Below, piece after piece: positions 1 to 7,468 of a stretch of 32,760 nt of DNA (position 1 is the stretch's first letter; every line of letters starts with the position of its first letter). Made by a program: the position numbers and the translations under genes. Under the pieces are notes generated by a model. It worked only from the letters and a program-made list of their open reading frames with translations, did no database searches and was not told where the DNA came from. Source of the stretch: Candidatus Methanomethylophilaceae archaeon (GTDB lineage: Archaea > Thermoplasmatota > Thermoplasmata > Methanomassiliicoccales > Methanomethylophilaceae); contig CALUHQ010000066.1 of NCBI GenBank assembly GCA_944320485.1, positions 1 to 32,760 on the forward strand, given 5' to 3'.

Positions 1-374
1 GGACCGAGAACGGTACCGAGCCTCTTACCGACGACGGCCATCAGGGGCGCCTCGGCGATGAAGTAATCGGTGTTGTTCGCGATCTTCTTAGCCTGTTTCT
101 TGTCGTCCGCGATCGCTCCGAGTTCCTCGGGGGTGATCACGGTGTCGGCCACGTCTTTGGCTTTCAAGGCTAGTTCGCCACCACCAATCACGCAGATCTT
201 CACTGCCTTCCCGCGTCCGTTCGGGAGGATGATGTCCTCGGTGATACGGTTCTTCGGGATGGACAGGTCGACATCCTTGAGATTGATGGCCAACTCAACC
301 GTCTCAGTAAAATTGCGCTTCTTCGCACTCTCGAGTGCCTTCTGCACAGCCATTACGGTTGGTTTTTCTGCCAA
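1..374 (-). CDS. rpl1: 50S ribosomal protein L1 (partial, N-terminal part)
   Basis: Ribosomal protein L1 of the large-subunit L1 stalk. In archaea and bacteria L1 also often represses its own mRNA. About 124 N-terminal residues are present and the gene runs off the left edge; the family is usually about 215 residues. The sequence has the archaeal L1 pattern (VQKALESAKKRNFTETVELA, then the NLKDVDLSIPKNR strand). I chose a TTG start at 372-374 because a strong ribosome binding site (GAGGAGGA) lies a few bases before it and it adds seven residues ahead of the first ATG (351-353); that ATG has no such site. It follows rpl11 after a 337-base spacer and has its own TATA box. The identification is safe; the start is likely. 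Confidence 0.93.
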   Translation of the reverse strand, partial: MAEKPTVMAVQKALESAKKRNFTETVELAINLKDVDLSIPKNRITEDIILPNGRGKAVKICVIGGGELALKAKDVADTVITPEELGAIADDKKQAKKIANNTDYFIAEAPLMAVVGKRLGTVLG

Positions 375-446
375 TACAATTCCTCCTCGTAGTGCGTGCG
401 AGTCCTGAGACTCTCCTACAAGTAATTGAGGCTAATAAAGGGGTAG

Positions 447-454
447 TATTTAAA
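447..454 (-). promoter_or_regulatory. TATA box for rpl1
   Basis: TTTAAATA on the minus strand in a GC-rich setting. It would place transcription start near 420-425, about 50 bases before the TTG start of rpl1, leaving room for the ribosome binding site. Confidence 0.55.
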
Positions 455-684
455 GGTAACACCGTCGCGAACTACGTTCGACAGCCGATCCCCGACCTCG
501 GCTGGGATGTCCGGATGTCGATTCCCACGATGACTCCATTGTTTTCCGGATGCCTCTTGCACATTTCGACAAATGAATCTGATTGGGTTTAACGAGACGC
601 ACGACGATCCCTTATGAGACCCAAAAATGGGAATCCGGAATCGTTGACCCAACGATAAAAATCGAAGAAGAATGACGAAGTGAT

Positions 685-699
685 GGGGGGAGACCCCCC
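685..699 (-). terminator. GC hairpin downstream of rpl11
   Basis: Perfect 6-bp G/C stem with a 3-base loop, 13 bases after the rpl11 stop. On the minus strand it is followed by a T-rich run (TTCTTCTTCGATTTTTA). It may be a terminator or a 3'-end stabiliser. Confidence 0.4.
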
Positions 700-711
700 G
701 TTGAAGTTTTA

Positions 712-1182
712 TCAGAACTGGCCGTCGTAGACGCCGGCCTTGACATCCTTGGTGAAGACGCGGGGGTCCTTTCCGTCGATGGTGACTCCGACGGAGACGC
801 AGTTGCCTGCGACCTCGAGGACCTTGGCCTTCATGTCGGCGCCGAGGAGATCGTCCTGCTTCATGGTGGCGATCTTCTTGGCCTGGTCCAGGGTCAGGTT
901 GCCGACCTTCTCGGTCTTGGCGTTGTGGGCTCCGGACTCGACACCGAGCTCTCCCTTGATGAGAGCGGACATCGGAGGGGTTCCGACCTTGATGTCGAAG
1001 GTCTTGTCATCGTTGATGAGGACCTTGACGGGGACCTTCATTCCCTCGAAAGCTTTCGTCTTCTCGTTGATCTTGGCGATAACCTGGCCGATGTTGACAC
1101 CTTTGGGTCCCAGAGCGGGTCCCAGGGGCGGACCTGCGGAGGCCCTGCCTCCATCAACCAATGCCTCAACAGTATCTACCAT
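712..1182 (-). CDS. rpl11: 50S ribosomal protein L11
   Basis: Ribosomal protein L11, which binds the GTPase-associated region of 23S rRNA. The 156 residues match the archaeal length. The N terminus has the proline-rich L11 signature (GRASAGPPLGPALGPKGVN, residues about 12-30), and the C-terminal RNA-binding domain follows (LTLDQAKKIATMKQDDLLG, near 98-116). It lies three bases beyond the end of the spt5 gene, and an AAGGAGA ribosome binding site lies inside the spt5 tail. This is the classic secE-nusG-rpl11-rpl1 order. Confidence 0.97.
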   Translation of the reverse strand: MVDTVEALVDGGRASAGPPLGPALGPKGVNIGQVIAKINEKTKAFEGMKVPVKVLINDDKTFDIKVGTPPMSALIKGELGVESGAHNAKTEKVGNLTLDQAKKIATMKQDDLLGADMKAKVLEVAGNCVSVGVTIDGKDPRVFTKDVKAGVYDGQF

Positions 1183-1185
1183 TGT

Positions 1186-2007
1186 TCATCTCTCCTTTTC
1201 GATGACCCTGACGCTGTCTCCTTTGACAGTGACGGGTATGGGGACCATGGCCTCGATGAGCTCGACTGTGATCTCCTCCTTGGCCTGGTCGATCTGCTGG
1301 ACCCTTGCTTTCTCGCCCTTGAAGGGACCGTTGACGAGCTCGACTATGTCGCCCTCGACGATTCCCACAACGGCCGACATCGGGATGAGGTAGGGTCCGA
1401 TCTCCTCGATGTCTGTCTCCCCGTCGATGAATGACCTCGCTTTCTTGATGTCGCGGGTCTTCTCACGGAGACGGTCCGTGTTCATGCCCTCCACGAACAC
1501 GTATCCTCTGAGCCCTGCGGGGCTCAGGATCGCATATATGTCCTTCTCTCCGGACCCGGACTGCGCCTTGGAGAACAGGGCGTCGGCGACGCTCTTCTCC
1601 TGGTCGATCTGGGTCTTGAGGACCATGATGGACTGTGTTGCTATGGCCTTGAAGCTCAGGGAGTCCGCGCCGGTGCCGTCGTCGGCGATGACCTCGGTCT
1701 CGACCGTGTCACCGTACCTGGCACCCTTGGGGCAGATGACCTCCAGCACGAACTCCTTGGGACTCTTCCCGGGAAGGTCCACCTCGACCTCGGACTTGCT
1801 GCGGTAGTTGCTCCACAGCTCTCCTCCGGTGGAGTCGTACAGGGTGACGTTCCATTCCGGCGCATTCTCCGCATCGGGACCCGTGGTGATGGAGAACGAG
1901 ATCTTCACCTCGGATGCGTCAGCGGACACGTTGAAGGGCCATTCGACCTTCCCACCTGCATGGACTTTCTTCAGGCCGTTCTCACCGGAAACGCTGGGGC
2001 TCATCAT
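1186..2007 (-). CDS. spt5: Transcription elongation factor Spt5/NusG with N-terminal extension
   Basis: Spt5 (NusG) binds the RNA polymerase clamp with Spt4 and promotes processive elongation. Residues about 126-208 form the NGN domain (IMVLKTQIDQEKSVADAL, later GLRGYVFVEG) and residues about 215-272 the KOW domain (GDIVELVNGPFKGEKARV). The protein is 273 residues, against about 150 for most archaeal Spt5. The surplus is an N-terminal region of about 124 residues rich in predicted beta strands, reminiscent of an immunoglobulin-like or NEW3-type fold, with no signal peptide. It is in the same frame without interruption and the gene starts right after secE, so the extension looks real. ATG at 2002-2004 is an alternative start with slightly better spacing from GAGGTG. 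Confidence 0.93.
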   Translation of the reverse strand: MMSPSVSGENGLKKVHAGGKVEWPFNVSADASEVKISFSITTGPDAENAPEWNVTLYDSTGGELWSNYRSKSEVEVDLPGKSPKEFVLEVICPKGARYGDTVETEVIADDGTGADSLSFKAIATQSIMVLKTQIDQEKSVADALFSKAQSGSGEKDIYAILSPAGLRGYVFVEGMNTDRLREKTRDIKKARSFIDGETDIEEIGPYLIPMSAVVGIVEGDIVELVNGPFKGEKARVQQIDQAKEEITVELIEAMVPIPVTVKGDSVRVIEKER

Positions 2008-2013
2008 CCCACC

Positions 2014-2253
2014 TCAGAAGTAGTTGGGGAGGATGGACATGATCCACCAGATGGCGAAACCGACGGCCCCGATGATGATGATTCCCACTCCGGTGATGTA
2101 AAGCGTCTTCACGTACTCGTCCCTGCTGGGGGTGCGTGCCATCTTCAGGATCCTGCCGTACTTTCCCTTGCCGAAACCGCGTGCTTTGGATTCGAACTCG
2201 TCCTGGAGCTCGTACGCCGTCGACTCTTCTTCCGCCATGTTATCGTTCTCCAT
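2014..2253 (-). CDS. secE: Preprotein translocase subunit SecE (Sec61 gamma)
   Basis: Small subunit of the SecYE translocon. The protein is 79 residues: a charged amphipathic segment (about residues 20-45) with the conserved tail MARTPSRDEYVKTLYITGVG, then one membrane helix (GIIIIGAVGFAIWWIMSIL). A frame extends upstream to an ATG at 2316, but the TATA box at 2331-2338 puts transcription start near 2305-2310, so that start would be missing from the mRNA. I chose the ATG at 2251-2253 (MENDNMAEEES); 2236-2238 is a second option. First gene of the secE-spt5-rpl11 unit. Confidence 0.9.
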   Translation of the reverse strand: MENDNMAEEESTAYELQDEFESKARGFGKGKYGRILKMARTPSRDEYVKTLYITGVGIIIIGAVGFAIWWIMSILPNYF

Positions 2254-2330
2254 CCGCGAGGCGTCGCGGACCAGTGCCCTCGTTACCACTGATAGTAATA
2301 ACGCAGGGATGCCCATTAATCACGTTCCCA

Positions 2331-2338
2331 TTATAAAT
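2331..2338 (-). promoter_or_regulatory. TATA box for the secE-spt5-rpl11 operon
   Basis: ATTTATAA on the minus strand, about 80 bases before the chosen secE start. Confidence 0.5.
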
Positions 2339-2423
2339 CTTTCTAAAAATCGGATTGGGACGCGACATCCCGTCACGAACATGCCTGACGGGGGATGGGG
2401 ACGCCGTCGGATGGGAACCACCC

Positions 2424-2431
2424 TTTTATAT
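2424..2431 (+). promoter_or_regulatory. TATA box for the 54-aa protein/UPF0147 unit
   Basis: TTTTATAT preceded by CCC, 47 bases before the ATG at 2478. It predicts a leader of about 25 bases containing AGGGGG. Confidence 0.5.
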
Positions 2432-2477
2432 GAGATGCGGGTACGGATTCCCTGTAAACCTCCAGGGGGTTATTTGT

Positions 2478-2642
2478 ATGGAAGAAGTGCTTTGTAACGT
2501 GGAGCTCGTAAAGGAGAACAACGATTTCGTGATCAAGATCCAGAGCGACCTCGGTGGCGTAAGGGAGTACAGGTCCACCAGCTTCGAGGAGGTCCTCGAG
2601 CAGCTCATGCAGGATCTTCAGGAAGAGTTCGAGACCCTTTGA
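2478..2642 (+). CDS. Small acidic hypothetical protein (54 aa)
   Basis: I do not recognise this protein. It has 54 residues and is acidic: a beta-like N-terminal half (VELVKENNDFVIKIQSDLGG) followed by an acidic helix (EEVLEQLMQDLQEEFETL). The frame opens further upstream, but the TATA box at 2424-2431 and AGGGGG at 2464-2469 support ATG 2478. It ends 15 bases before the UPF0147 gene, with a GAAAAGGAGA ribosome binding site between them, so the two are probably co-transcribed. No membrane segment or cysteine motif is seen. Confidence 0.75.
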   Translation: MEEVLCNVELVKENNDFVIKIQSDLGGVREYRSTSFEEVLEQLMQDLQEEFETL

Positions 2643-2657
2643 AAAGGAGAGATTCCC

Positions 2658-2918
2658 ATGGCACCCGACAAAATCAAACAGATCACCGATGTGCTCGACA
2701 TGCTCGCAGAGGACACATCCATCCCCAGAAACATCAGAAAGGGCGCGACCGACGCCAAGGCCAGGCTCATGGACACCAAAGAGGCCATGGACGTCCGCGC
2801 CACCGGCGCCATCGTCATCCTCGACGACCTCGCCAACGACCCGAACATCCCCCTGCACGGCAGGACCATCATCTGGAACGTCATCAGCCAGCTTGAGGTC
2901 ATCAGCCAGCAGAACTGA
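2658..2918 (+). CDS. UPF0147 family protein
   Basis: Archaeal UPF0147 family, a small all-helical protein of unknown function. The 86 residues have the family pattern: an N-terminal helix (DKIKQITDVLDMLAEDTSIP), a central RKGATDAK helix, and a C-terminal stretch with DDLANDPNIPLHGRTIIWNV. Length is usual for the family. It follows the 54-aa gene by 15 bases with a ribosome binding site. Its 3' end faces the guaA glutaminase gene. Confidence 0.88.
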   Translation: MAPDKIKQITDVLDMLAEDTSIPRNIRKGATDAKARLMDTKEAMDVRATGAIVILDDLANDPNIPLHGRTIIWNVISQLEVISQQN

Positions 2919-2959
2919 AGGTCCTTCCTTTCAGTTTCCCATCATTCGGAGCGGCGCCG

Positions 2960-3535
2960 TCAACGGCGCTGCTCCGCAACAATTTCCAAGAAGTTCTGGA
3001 AGATCTCCGCACCGTGCTCGGTGTTCTCGACCTCGGGGTGGAACTGAACCCCGTATATCGGCCTGTCCAGGCACCTGACCGCCTCGTGGGGGCAGCTGTC
3101 GGATGAGGCCGTGACCACGAAGCCCTCCGGGATCGTCTTCACCTCGTCGTTGTGCGAGGCCCACACCTTGAACTTGTCCGGCAGACCCCTGAAGAGGTCG
3201 TCGTGGGAGCTGACCTTCAGGTCGACGCCGCCGAACTCGGGTGTGGCCCCGGGACCGAGCGTCCCGCCGAAGTGCTCGCACAAGAACTGCATGCCGGCGC
3301 ATATCCCGAAGATCGGGAAGTCGGCCTTGTCCAGGTACTCGCCGTTGTTCCCCATGCGCGCGGCGTCGCTGGCCACGCTGGGGGCGCCTCCGGAGAGGAC
3401 GAGCCCGTCAACGTCCTTGATCTCTTCGAACGGGGTGGTGTTGGGGACGATCTTCGTCTCAACCTTGAGGTATCTCAGAACGCGCCACTCGCGGTGGGTC
3501 CACTGGCCCCCGTTATCAACGACGTAGACTTTCAT
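2960..3535 (-). CDS. guaAA: GMP synthase, glutamine amidotransferase subunit A
   Basis: The class I glutaminase half of the split archaeal GMP synthase. It releases ammonia from glutamine for the ATP-pyrophosphatase subunit that turns XMP into GMP. The catalytic triad is visible: Cys79 in GICAGMQFL, and His166 and Glu168 in GVQFHPEVE. It is 191 residues, usual for the free subunit. The ATG at 3533-3535 has a TATA box (ATATTTAT, 3560-3567) about 25 bp upstream, pointing to a leaderless mRNA; the frame upstream of it is not used. It is not in one operon with either ATPase subunit: the divergent PH-domain gene lies between them. Confidence 0.96.
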   Translation of the reverse strand: MKVYVVDNGGQWTHREWRVLRYLKVETKIVPNTTPFEEIKDVDGLVLSGGAPSVASDAARMGNNGEYLDKADFPIFGICAGMQFLCEHFGGTLGPGATPEFGGVDLKVSSHDDLFRGLPDKFKVWASHNDEVKTIPEGFVVTASSDSCPHEAVRCLDRPIYGVQFHPEVENTEHGAEIFQNFLEIVAEQRR

Positions 3536-3559
3536 CGGTGCGAGCAAAGTTGGGCGCCG

Positions 3560-3567
3560 ATAAATAT
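3560..3567 (-). promoter_or_regulatory. TATA box for guaAA (leaderless)
   Basis: ATATTTAT on the minus strand, centred 28 bp upstream of the guaAA start codon. Confidence 0.55.
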
Positions 3568-3596
3568 GTAACGTGCCTGCGACCGCGCCCTGACGC

Positions 3597-3604
3597 GTAT
3601 TAAT
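3597..3604 (+). promoter_or_regulatory. TATA-like box for the PH-domain gene
   Basis: GTATTAAT centred about 25 bp before the ATG at 3626, giving a probable leaderless transcript, back to back with the guaAA promoter. Confidence 0.4.
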
Positions 3605-3625
3605 CCAAACGACGATACGCGTGAC

Positions 3626-4003
3626 ATGATCGATTTCGAGAACAAGGAGTACCTCAAGCTCAAGGAGACGGACAACGACACGTACATGGACCTCATAGGC
3701 GGGATCCTGGTGAACGGCGAGACCGTCGTCCACACCTACAAGAGTGTCCGCGACGGGGTCGTGTTCACCAACAAGCGCCTGATCGCCATCAACATACAGG
3801 GCCTGACCGGGAAGAAGAAGGCGATAACCGTGCTGCCTTTCGACAGGGTACAGGCGTTCTCCGTGGAGACCGCGGGGGTCATCGACCTGGACAGCGAGCT
3901 GTACCTCTGGTTCAGCGGCATGGGTCAGATCAAGTTCGAGTTCACGTCCAGGACGGACGTGTCCTCGATCTGCCGTCACATAAGCGAGTGCATAATGGAC
4001 TGA
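3626..4003 (+). CDS. Bacterial-type PH-domain protein (YvbH/YokE-like)
   Basis: A 125-residue protein made of one prokaryotic PH domain of the type in Bacillus YvbH (Pfam bPH_1 as I remember it). Signature stretches are GETVVHTYKSVRDGVVFTNK, IQGLTGKKKAITVLPFDRV and FSVETAGVIDLDSELYLWFSG. The molecular role of this family is unsettled. No membrane segment is present. It is a lone gene between the guaAA promoter and a strong hairpin at 4005-4023 that separates it from the convergent guaAB gene. Confidence 0.85.
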   Translation: MIDFENKEYLKLKETDNDTYMDLIGGILVNGETVVHTYKSVRDGVVFTNKRLIAINIQGLTGKKKAITVLPFDRVQAFSVETAGVIDLDSELYLWFSGMGQIKFEFTSRTDVSSICRHISECIMD

Positions 4004-4004
4004 A

Positions 4005-4023
4005 GCCGGGGGATGCCCCCGGC
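4005..4023. terminator. GC hairpin between convergent genes
   Basis: Perfect 8-bp stem GCCGGGGG/CCCCCGGC with the 3-base loop ATG, two bases after the PH-domain stop and 14 bases from the guaAB stop on the other strand. It can form in both transcripts. Confidence 0.45.
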
Positions 4024-4036
4024 GTTTGGATGGGCC

Positions 4037-5017
4037 TCACTCCCACTCGATGGTTCCGGGGGGCTTGGCGGTGAGGTCGTAGACGACGCGGTTGACGCCG
4101 GGGACCTCCGCTGTGATGCGGGCCGCGATGCGCTTCAGCAGGGGGTACGGGACCTCCTCGACCTCGGCGGTCATGGCGTCCACGGTGTTGACCGCGCGAA
4201 TGATCACGGGGCGCTCGAACGTGCGCTTCCCGTCACGGACACCCACGGACCTGAAGTCGGGGACCACGGTGAAGTACTGCCAGACCTTGCCCTCGAGGCC
4301 GTTGGCCGCAAACTCCTCGCGAAGGATCGCATCGGACTCGCGGACCATCTCCAGCCTGTCCCTGGTGATTGCGCCGAGGCACCTGACACCGAGTCCGGGA
4401 CCGGGGAACGGCTGGCGGTAGACCATCGAATCGGGGAGGCCGAGGGCCTTCCCCACGACGCGGACCTCGTCCTTGAACAGGAACTTGACGGGCTCCACAA
4501 GCTTGAACTTGAGATCCTCGGGGAGGCCTCCCACGTTGTGGTGGGCCTTCACGGTGCCGCTCTCCAGGATGTCGGGGTAGATGGTCCCCTGTGCGAGGAA
4601 CTCCACTCCGTCCTGCTTCCTGGCCTCCTCCTCGAATACGCGGATGAACTCCGCACCTATGATCTTCCTCTTCTGCTCGGGCTCGGAGACGCCCTCCAGC
4701 TTCCCGAGGAAGCGGTCCACCGCATCCACGTAGACCAGGTTCGCATCCATCTGGTTGCGGAAGACCTCCACGACCTGCTCGGGCTCCCCCTTCCTGAGGA
4801 GTCCGTGGTTGACGTGGACGCACACCAGGTTCTTCCCGATGGCGCGGATCAGGAGCGCCGCCACGACGGAGGAGTCGACCCCTCCGCTGAGTGCCAGCAG
4901 CACCTTCCCATCGCCGACCTGCTCCCTGATCTCGGCCACCTTCTCATTGATGAAGGCGTCTGCGAGCTCGGGGGCGTCAATCCTCTTCATATCGTCGGGA
5001 CGCTTGTTCGAATCCAT
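4037..5017 (-). CDS. guaAB: GMP synthase ATP-pyrophosphatase subunit, copy 1 (bacterial-like)
   Basis: Adenylates XMP and transfers ammonia to give GMP. 326 residues. The P-loop SGGVDSS is at residues 44-50; [38 protein letters not shown] and the C-terminal KPPGTIEWE are all present, so the active site looks complete. The GTIYPD, NVGGLP and GPGLGVR segments read like the bacterial two-domain GuaA rather than the usual archaeal subunit (compare copy 2). It is separated from copy 2 by a strong hairpin and has its own T-rich TATA-like element near 5046-5053. Both copies are full length. Confidence 0.93.
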   Translation of the reverse strand: MDSNKRPDDMKRIDAPELADAFINEKVAEIREQVGDGKVLLALSGGVDSSVVAALLIRAIGKNLVCVHVNHGLLRKGEPEQVVEVFRNQMDANLVYVDAVDRFLGKLEGVSEPEQKRKIIGAEFIRVFEEEARKQDGVEFLAQGTIYPDILESGTVKAHHNVGGLPEDLKFKLVEPVKFLFKDEVRVVGKALGLPDSMVYRQPFPGPGLGVRCLGAITRDRLEMVRESDAILREEFAANGLEGKVWQYFTVVPDFRSVGVRDGKRTFERPVIIRAVNTVDAMTAEVEEVPYPLLKRIAARITAEVPGVNRVVYDLTAKPPGTIEWE

Positions 5018-5066
5018 GTTATCGGATGGACAGACGACGTCCCGCTAAAAAACATGGTGGTCATGG

Positions 5067-5092
5067 GACGGCGCCCGATGAGGGGCGCCGTC
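5067..5092 (-). terminator. GC hairpin after guaAB copy 2
   Basis: Stem GACGGCGCCC/GGGCGCCGTC (10 bp) with a 6-base loop, just past the stop of the second GMP synthase ATPase gene and before the start of the first. It suggests separate transcription. Confidence 0.45.
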
Positions 5093-5096
5093 TGGG

Positions 5097-6044
5097 TCAC
5101 TCCCACTCGATCGTCGCCGGAGGTTTGTTGGTGATGTCGTAGACGACGCGGTTCACCGAGTCCTTCATGGTGTTGGTGATGCGCGAAGATATCGAATCGA
5201 GGACGTCCAGGGGTATCCTGGCATATGTGGCGGTCATGCCGTCGACGGAGGCGACGGCCCTGACTGCGATGGTCCTGCCGTATGCCCTCCTGTCGCCCTG
5301 CACACCGACCGATTTGGAGGGCAGGAGCACCGCGAAGTACTGCCAGGGCATCTCCATCTTCCCCGACTCGGCGGCCTTCCTGATCTCGTCCTCGACGATG
5401 TAGCATGCCTCGCGCACTATGGCGACGCTCTCTGGCATGACCTCCCCGAGGCACCTGACGGCGAGCGCCGGCCCGGGGAACGGCTGCCTCTCGGACGCCC
5501 TGACCCCGAGCTTCCTGGCCACATCGCGGACCTCGTCCTTGTAGAGGTCCCTCAGCGGCTCGACCAGGGTCATCCCGAGGTCCTTCGGGAGACCTCCCAC
5601 GTTGTGGTGGGACTTGATGGTGTCACGGACGCCGTCGCCGGACTCGATCCAGTCGGGGGCGATGGTCCCCTGGACCAGGAACTCGGCGCCGAACTCCTTG
5701 GCGTTCCTCTCGAACACGCGGATGAACTTCTCGCCGATGATCTTCCTCTTCTGCTCCGGGTCTGTGACCCCGGCCAGGGCCTCGAAGAACTCCTCCCCGG
5801 CATCGGCGATCCTGTAGTTGATGCCCATCTCCTTGAGCATCCCATCGACCTCCTCGGTCTCCCCCTTCCTCATCAGGCCGTTGTCGACATAGACGGCCAG
5901 CAGCCGGTCTCCTATCGCCCTGCTGGCGAGGGTCGCGGCCACCATGCTGTCCACGCCTCCGGAGCAGGCTATGATGGCCTTCCCTGTTATCGTGGCCCTG
6001 ATCTCGTCGATGGTATCATTGATGAACTCGTCAGCACCCAACAT
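5097..6044 (-). CDS. guaAB: GMP synthase ATP-pyrophosphatase subunit, copy 2 (archaeal-like)
   Basis: Second full-length ATP-pyrophosphatase subunit of GMP synthase, 315 residues. P-loop SGGVDSM at 28-34; [40 protein letters not shown] and NKPPATIEWE follow. APDWIES and PGPALAVR are typical of archaeal GuaAB. I chose ATG 6042-6044, which overlaps the purE stop by 14 bases, instead of a longer frame running back through purE. The overlap means translation is probably coupled to purE. Why two copies exist cannot be read from the sequence; one may be specialised or acquired. Confidence 0.93.
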   Translation of the reverse strand: MLGADEFINDTIDEIRATITGKAIIACSGGVDSMVAATLASRAIGDRLLAVYVDNGLMRKGETEEVDGMLKEMGINYRIADAGEEFFEALAGVTDPEQKRKIIGEKFIRVFERNAKEFGAEFLVQGTIAPDWIESGDGVRDTIKSHHNVGGLPKDLGMTLVEPLRDLYKDEVRDVARKLGVRASERQPFPGPALAVRCLGEVMPESVAIVREACYIVEDEIRKAAESGKMEMPWQYFAVLLPSKSVGVQGDRRAYGRTIAVRAVASVDGMTATYARIPLDVLDSISSRITNTMKDSVNRVVYDITNKPPATIEWE

Positions 6045-6510
6045 CTGCGACCACCTTCTCGGAATCGGCGATGACCTTCTCCGCCTGCTCCTCCCTGTAA
6101 GCCACGAGCGCCTTCCTGACACCCTCGTCGTTGACGGCGATGATCTCGGCCGCCAGGACCGCGGCGTTGTCCCCGCGGTCGAGCCCGACCGCTGCCACCG
6201 GGATTCCGGGAGGCATCTGCACGACTGACAGGAGCGCGTCCATGTTGACCGCGCCGCTGACGGGGACGCCGACGACGGGCTTGACGGTGAAGGACGCCAC
6301 GACGCCGGGCAGCGCGGCGGACAGGCCGGCTATGGCGATGAACACGTCCGCGGAGCTCCCCTTTACGAGCTCCTCCACCCTGGCGGGGGTCCTGTGGGCC
6401 GACGCCACGGCTATGTCGAACCCTATTCCGAACTTCTTGAGAATCCCGATCGCCTTCTCTGCGACGGGAAGGTCGCTCTTGCTTCCCATGATGATGGAGA
6501 CCTTTGACAT
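6031..6510 (-). CDS. purE: 5-(carboxyamino)imidazole ribonucleotide mutase (PurE)
   Basis: PurE carries out the carboxylation step that yields 4-carboxy-5-aminoimidazole ribonucleotide in purine synthesis. The 159-residue protein has the nucleotide-binding MGSKSDLP loop near the N terminus, ASAHRTP with the catalytic His39, and GLSAALPGVVASFT in the middle. No purK is in the window, so whether it uses N5-CAIR or CO2 with AIR (class I or II) is open. It overlaps guaAB copy 2 by 14 bases, giving a two-gene purine operon. Confidence 0.93.
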   Translation of the reverse strand: MSKVSIIMGSKSDLPVAEKAIGILKKFGIGFDIAVASAHRTPARVEELVKGSSADVFIAIAGLSAALPGVVASFTVKPVVGVPVSGAVNMDALLSVVQMPPGIPVAAVGLDRGDNAAVLAAEIIAVNDEGVRKALVAYREEQAEKVIADSEKVVADVGC

Positions 6511-6585
6511 TGCAACGTGCGACTGTCTACTCCGATATAAACTGCGCGAGAAGTGAGAGAAGGGTAAGGGGTTTCTTCCTGTCGA

Positions 6586-6888
6586 TCAGCTCTTGAGAAC
6601 GACGACCAGGAAGATGCCGACAGCGACAAGGGCTCCGATCAGGATACCGATGAGGTCGATGATGGCATTGTACACGGTGTCCCAGGCGGCAACCTCGCAG
6701 AAGGGCGAGATGTCACTGAAACCCACGAGGTAGGCCCAAACGACTCCTACCACGAGACCGATGATGGCCATCGCGCCACCCGCCGCCTTGCTCTTTCCAG
6801 AGCCGAAGTACGCGGAGAACAGCCCGGCCACGAGCATGACCAGGGCAAACGCGAATACCACGAGGGTCAGAAAGGACATTGCATCCAT
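6586..6888 (-). CDS. Small membrane protein with three predicted helices
   Basis: I do not recognise this 100-residue protein. It has three hydrophobic stretches: about residues 4-26 (LTLVVFAFALVMLVAGLFSA), 35-52 (AGGAMAIIGLVVGVVWAYLV) and 76-98 (IIDLIGILIGALVAVGIFLV). The short loop between the first two holds SGKSKA. I chose ATG 6886-6888 (MDAMSF) because GGAGG lies seven bases before it; the longer frame reaching 6942 would begin almost at the TATA box. A TATA box at 6951-6960 supports independent transcription. Neighbours (purE, gar1-tfb) give no clue to function. Confidence 0.75.
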   Translation of the reverse strand: MDAMSFLTLVVFAFALVMLVAGLFSAYFGSGKSKAAGGAMAIIGLVVGVVWAYLVGFSDISPFCEVAAWDTVYNAIIDLIGILIGALVAVGIFLVVVLKS

Positions 6889-6950
6889 TTTTTTGCCTCC
6901 GTTTTTCACCCCGTTATACACGGGAATTTGGGAGTGGTACATCCTCAGGT

Positions 6951-6960
6951 TATTTATACG
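6951..6960 (-). promoter_or_regulatory. TATA box for the three-helix membrane protein
   Basis: CGTATAAATA on the minus strand, about 65 bp upstream of the chosen ATG. It leaves a leader of about 35-40 bases that contains the GGAGG site. Confidence 0.5.
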
Positions 6961-7121
6961 TTCGTCGACCGGAAAACCGCCTCCTGGAGCTTGTCCAGAC
7001 GTCTGGCTCCCCCCGGTGCCGCATCGTCGAAGTACTCCCGAGGATATTGGAGCATCTATCCAACTGATTCTGCACGTTTACGCAAATTATATAGACTATT
7101 AACATTTGTTAATGGTCATTA

Positions 7122-7150
7122 TTTATAAACAAAATCCAATTGTTTAAATA
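7122..7150 (+). promoter_or_regulatory. Promoter region of gar1-tfb
   Basis: Two candidate TATA boxes, TTTATAAA (7122-7129) and TTTAAATA (7143-7150), lie in an AT-rich block. A short inverted repeat TTAAC-ATTT-GTTAA (7099-7112) sits just upstream. Predicted starts near 7150 or 7175 give a leader of 30-60 bases. The choice between them cannot be made from sequence. Confidence 0.45.
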
Positions 7151-7207
7151 CTATGTTTCTATTTACTAGATTAACCATACATGCTCGCAATGGAGTGATG
7201 CGGATAG

Positions 7208-7468
7208 ATGGAGCTTCTAGGTGTTGTAGAACAGATTACCTGCGATGGCAGGATGATCGTCCGCTGCTCCGAGCTGCCCGACATCGGGTCGGCCGTATTT
7301 GACCGCAAACAAAAGCGCATAGGGACCGTCGGAAGGGTCTTCGGACCCGTGGACGGCCCGTACGCATCCGTATCCCCCGAAGGTGGGACGTTGGGGATCG
7401 GATCAGAAACGTACTTCAGGGGGAAAACTCAGAATGCCAAAGGTAAGAGAAGGAACAGAAGAGATTGA
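7208..7468 (+). CDS. gar1: H/ACA RNP component Gar1
   Basis: Gar1/Naf1-family protein of the H/ACA ribonucleoprotein that guides pseudouridine formation in rRNA. 86 residues form a small beta barrel ([51 protein letters not shown]) with a basic tail rich in Lys and Arg (KGKRRNRRD). It overlaps the start of tfb by 35 bases. The gar1-tfb pair is a well-known archaeal gene neighbourhood. Confidence 0.9.
   Translation: MELLGVVEQITCDGRMIVRCSELPDIGSAVFDRKQKRIGTVGRVFGPVDGPYASVSPEGGTLGIGSETYFRGKTQNAKGKRRNRRD

Larger units (their letters stand above)
375..711 (-). other. rpl11-rpl1 spacer with hairpins and the rpl1 promoter
   Basis: No convincing gene lies here. Read on the minus strand, it holds a GC hairpin just after the rpl11 stop (685-699, GGGGGG/CCCCCC with a 3-base loop) followed by T-rich sequence, then a perfect hairpin ATCGTTG/CAACGAT (640-656), a short CCCA/TGGG hairpin (620-631), and a TATA box at 447-454. 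The first hairpin could end the secE-spt5-rpl11 transcript. A 78-codon frame at 416-652 is not protein-like and overlaps the promoter, so I did not call it. Confidence 0.5.

Noticed and set aside
416..652. 78-codon minus-strand frame between rpl11 and rpl1
   Set aside because: It overlaps the rpl1 TATA box and hairpins, has no ribosome binding site and no protein-like pattern.
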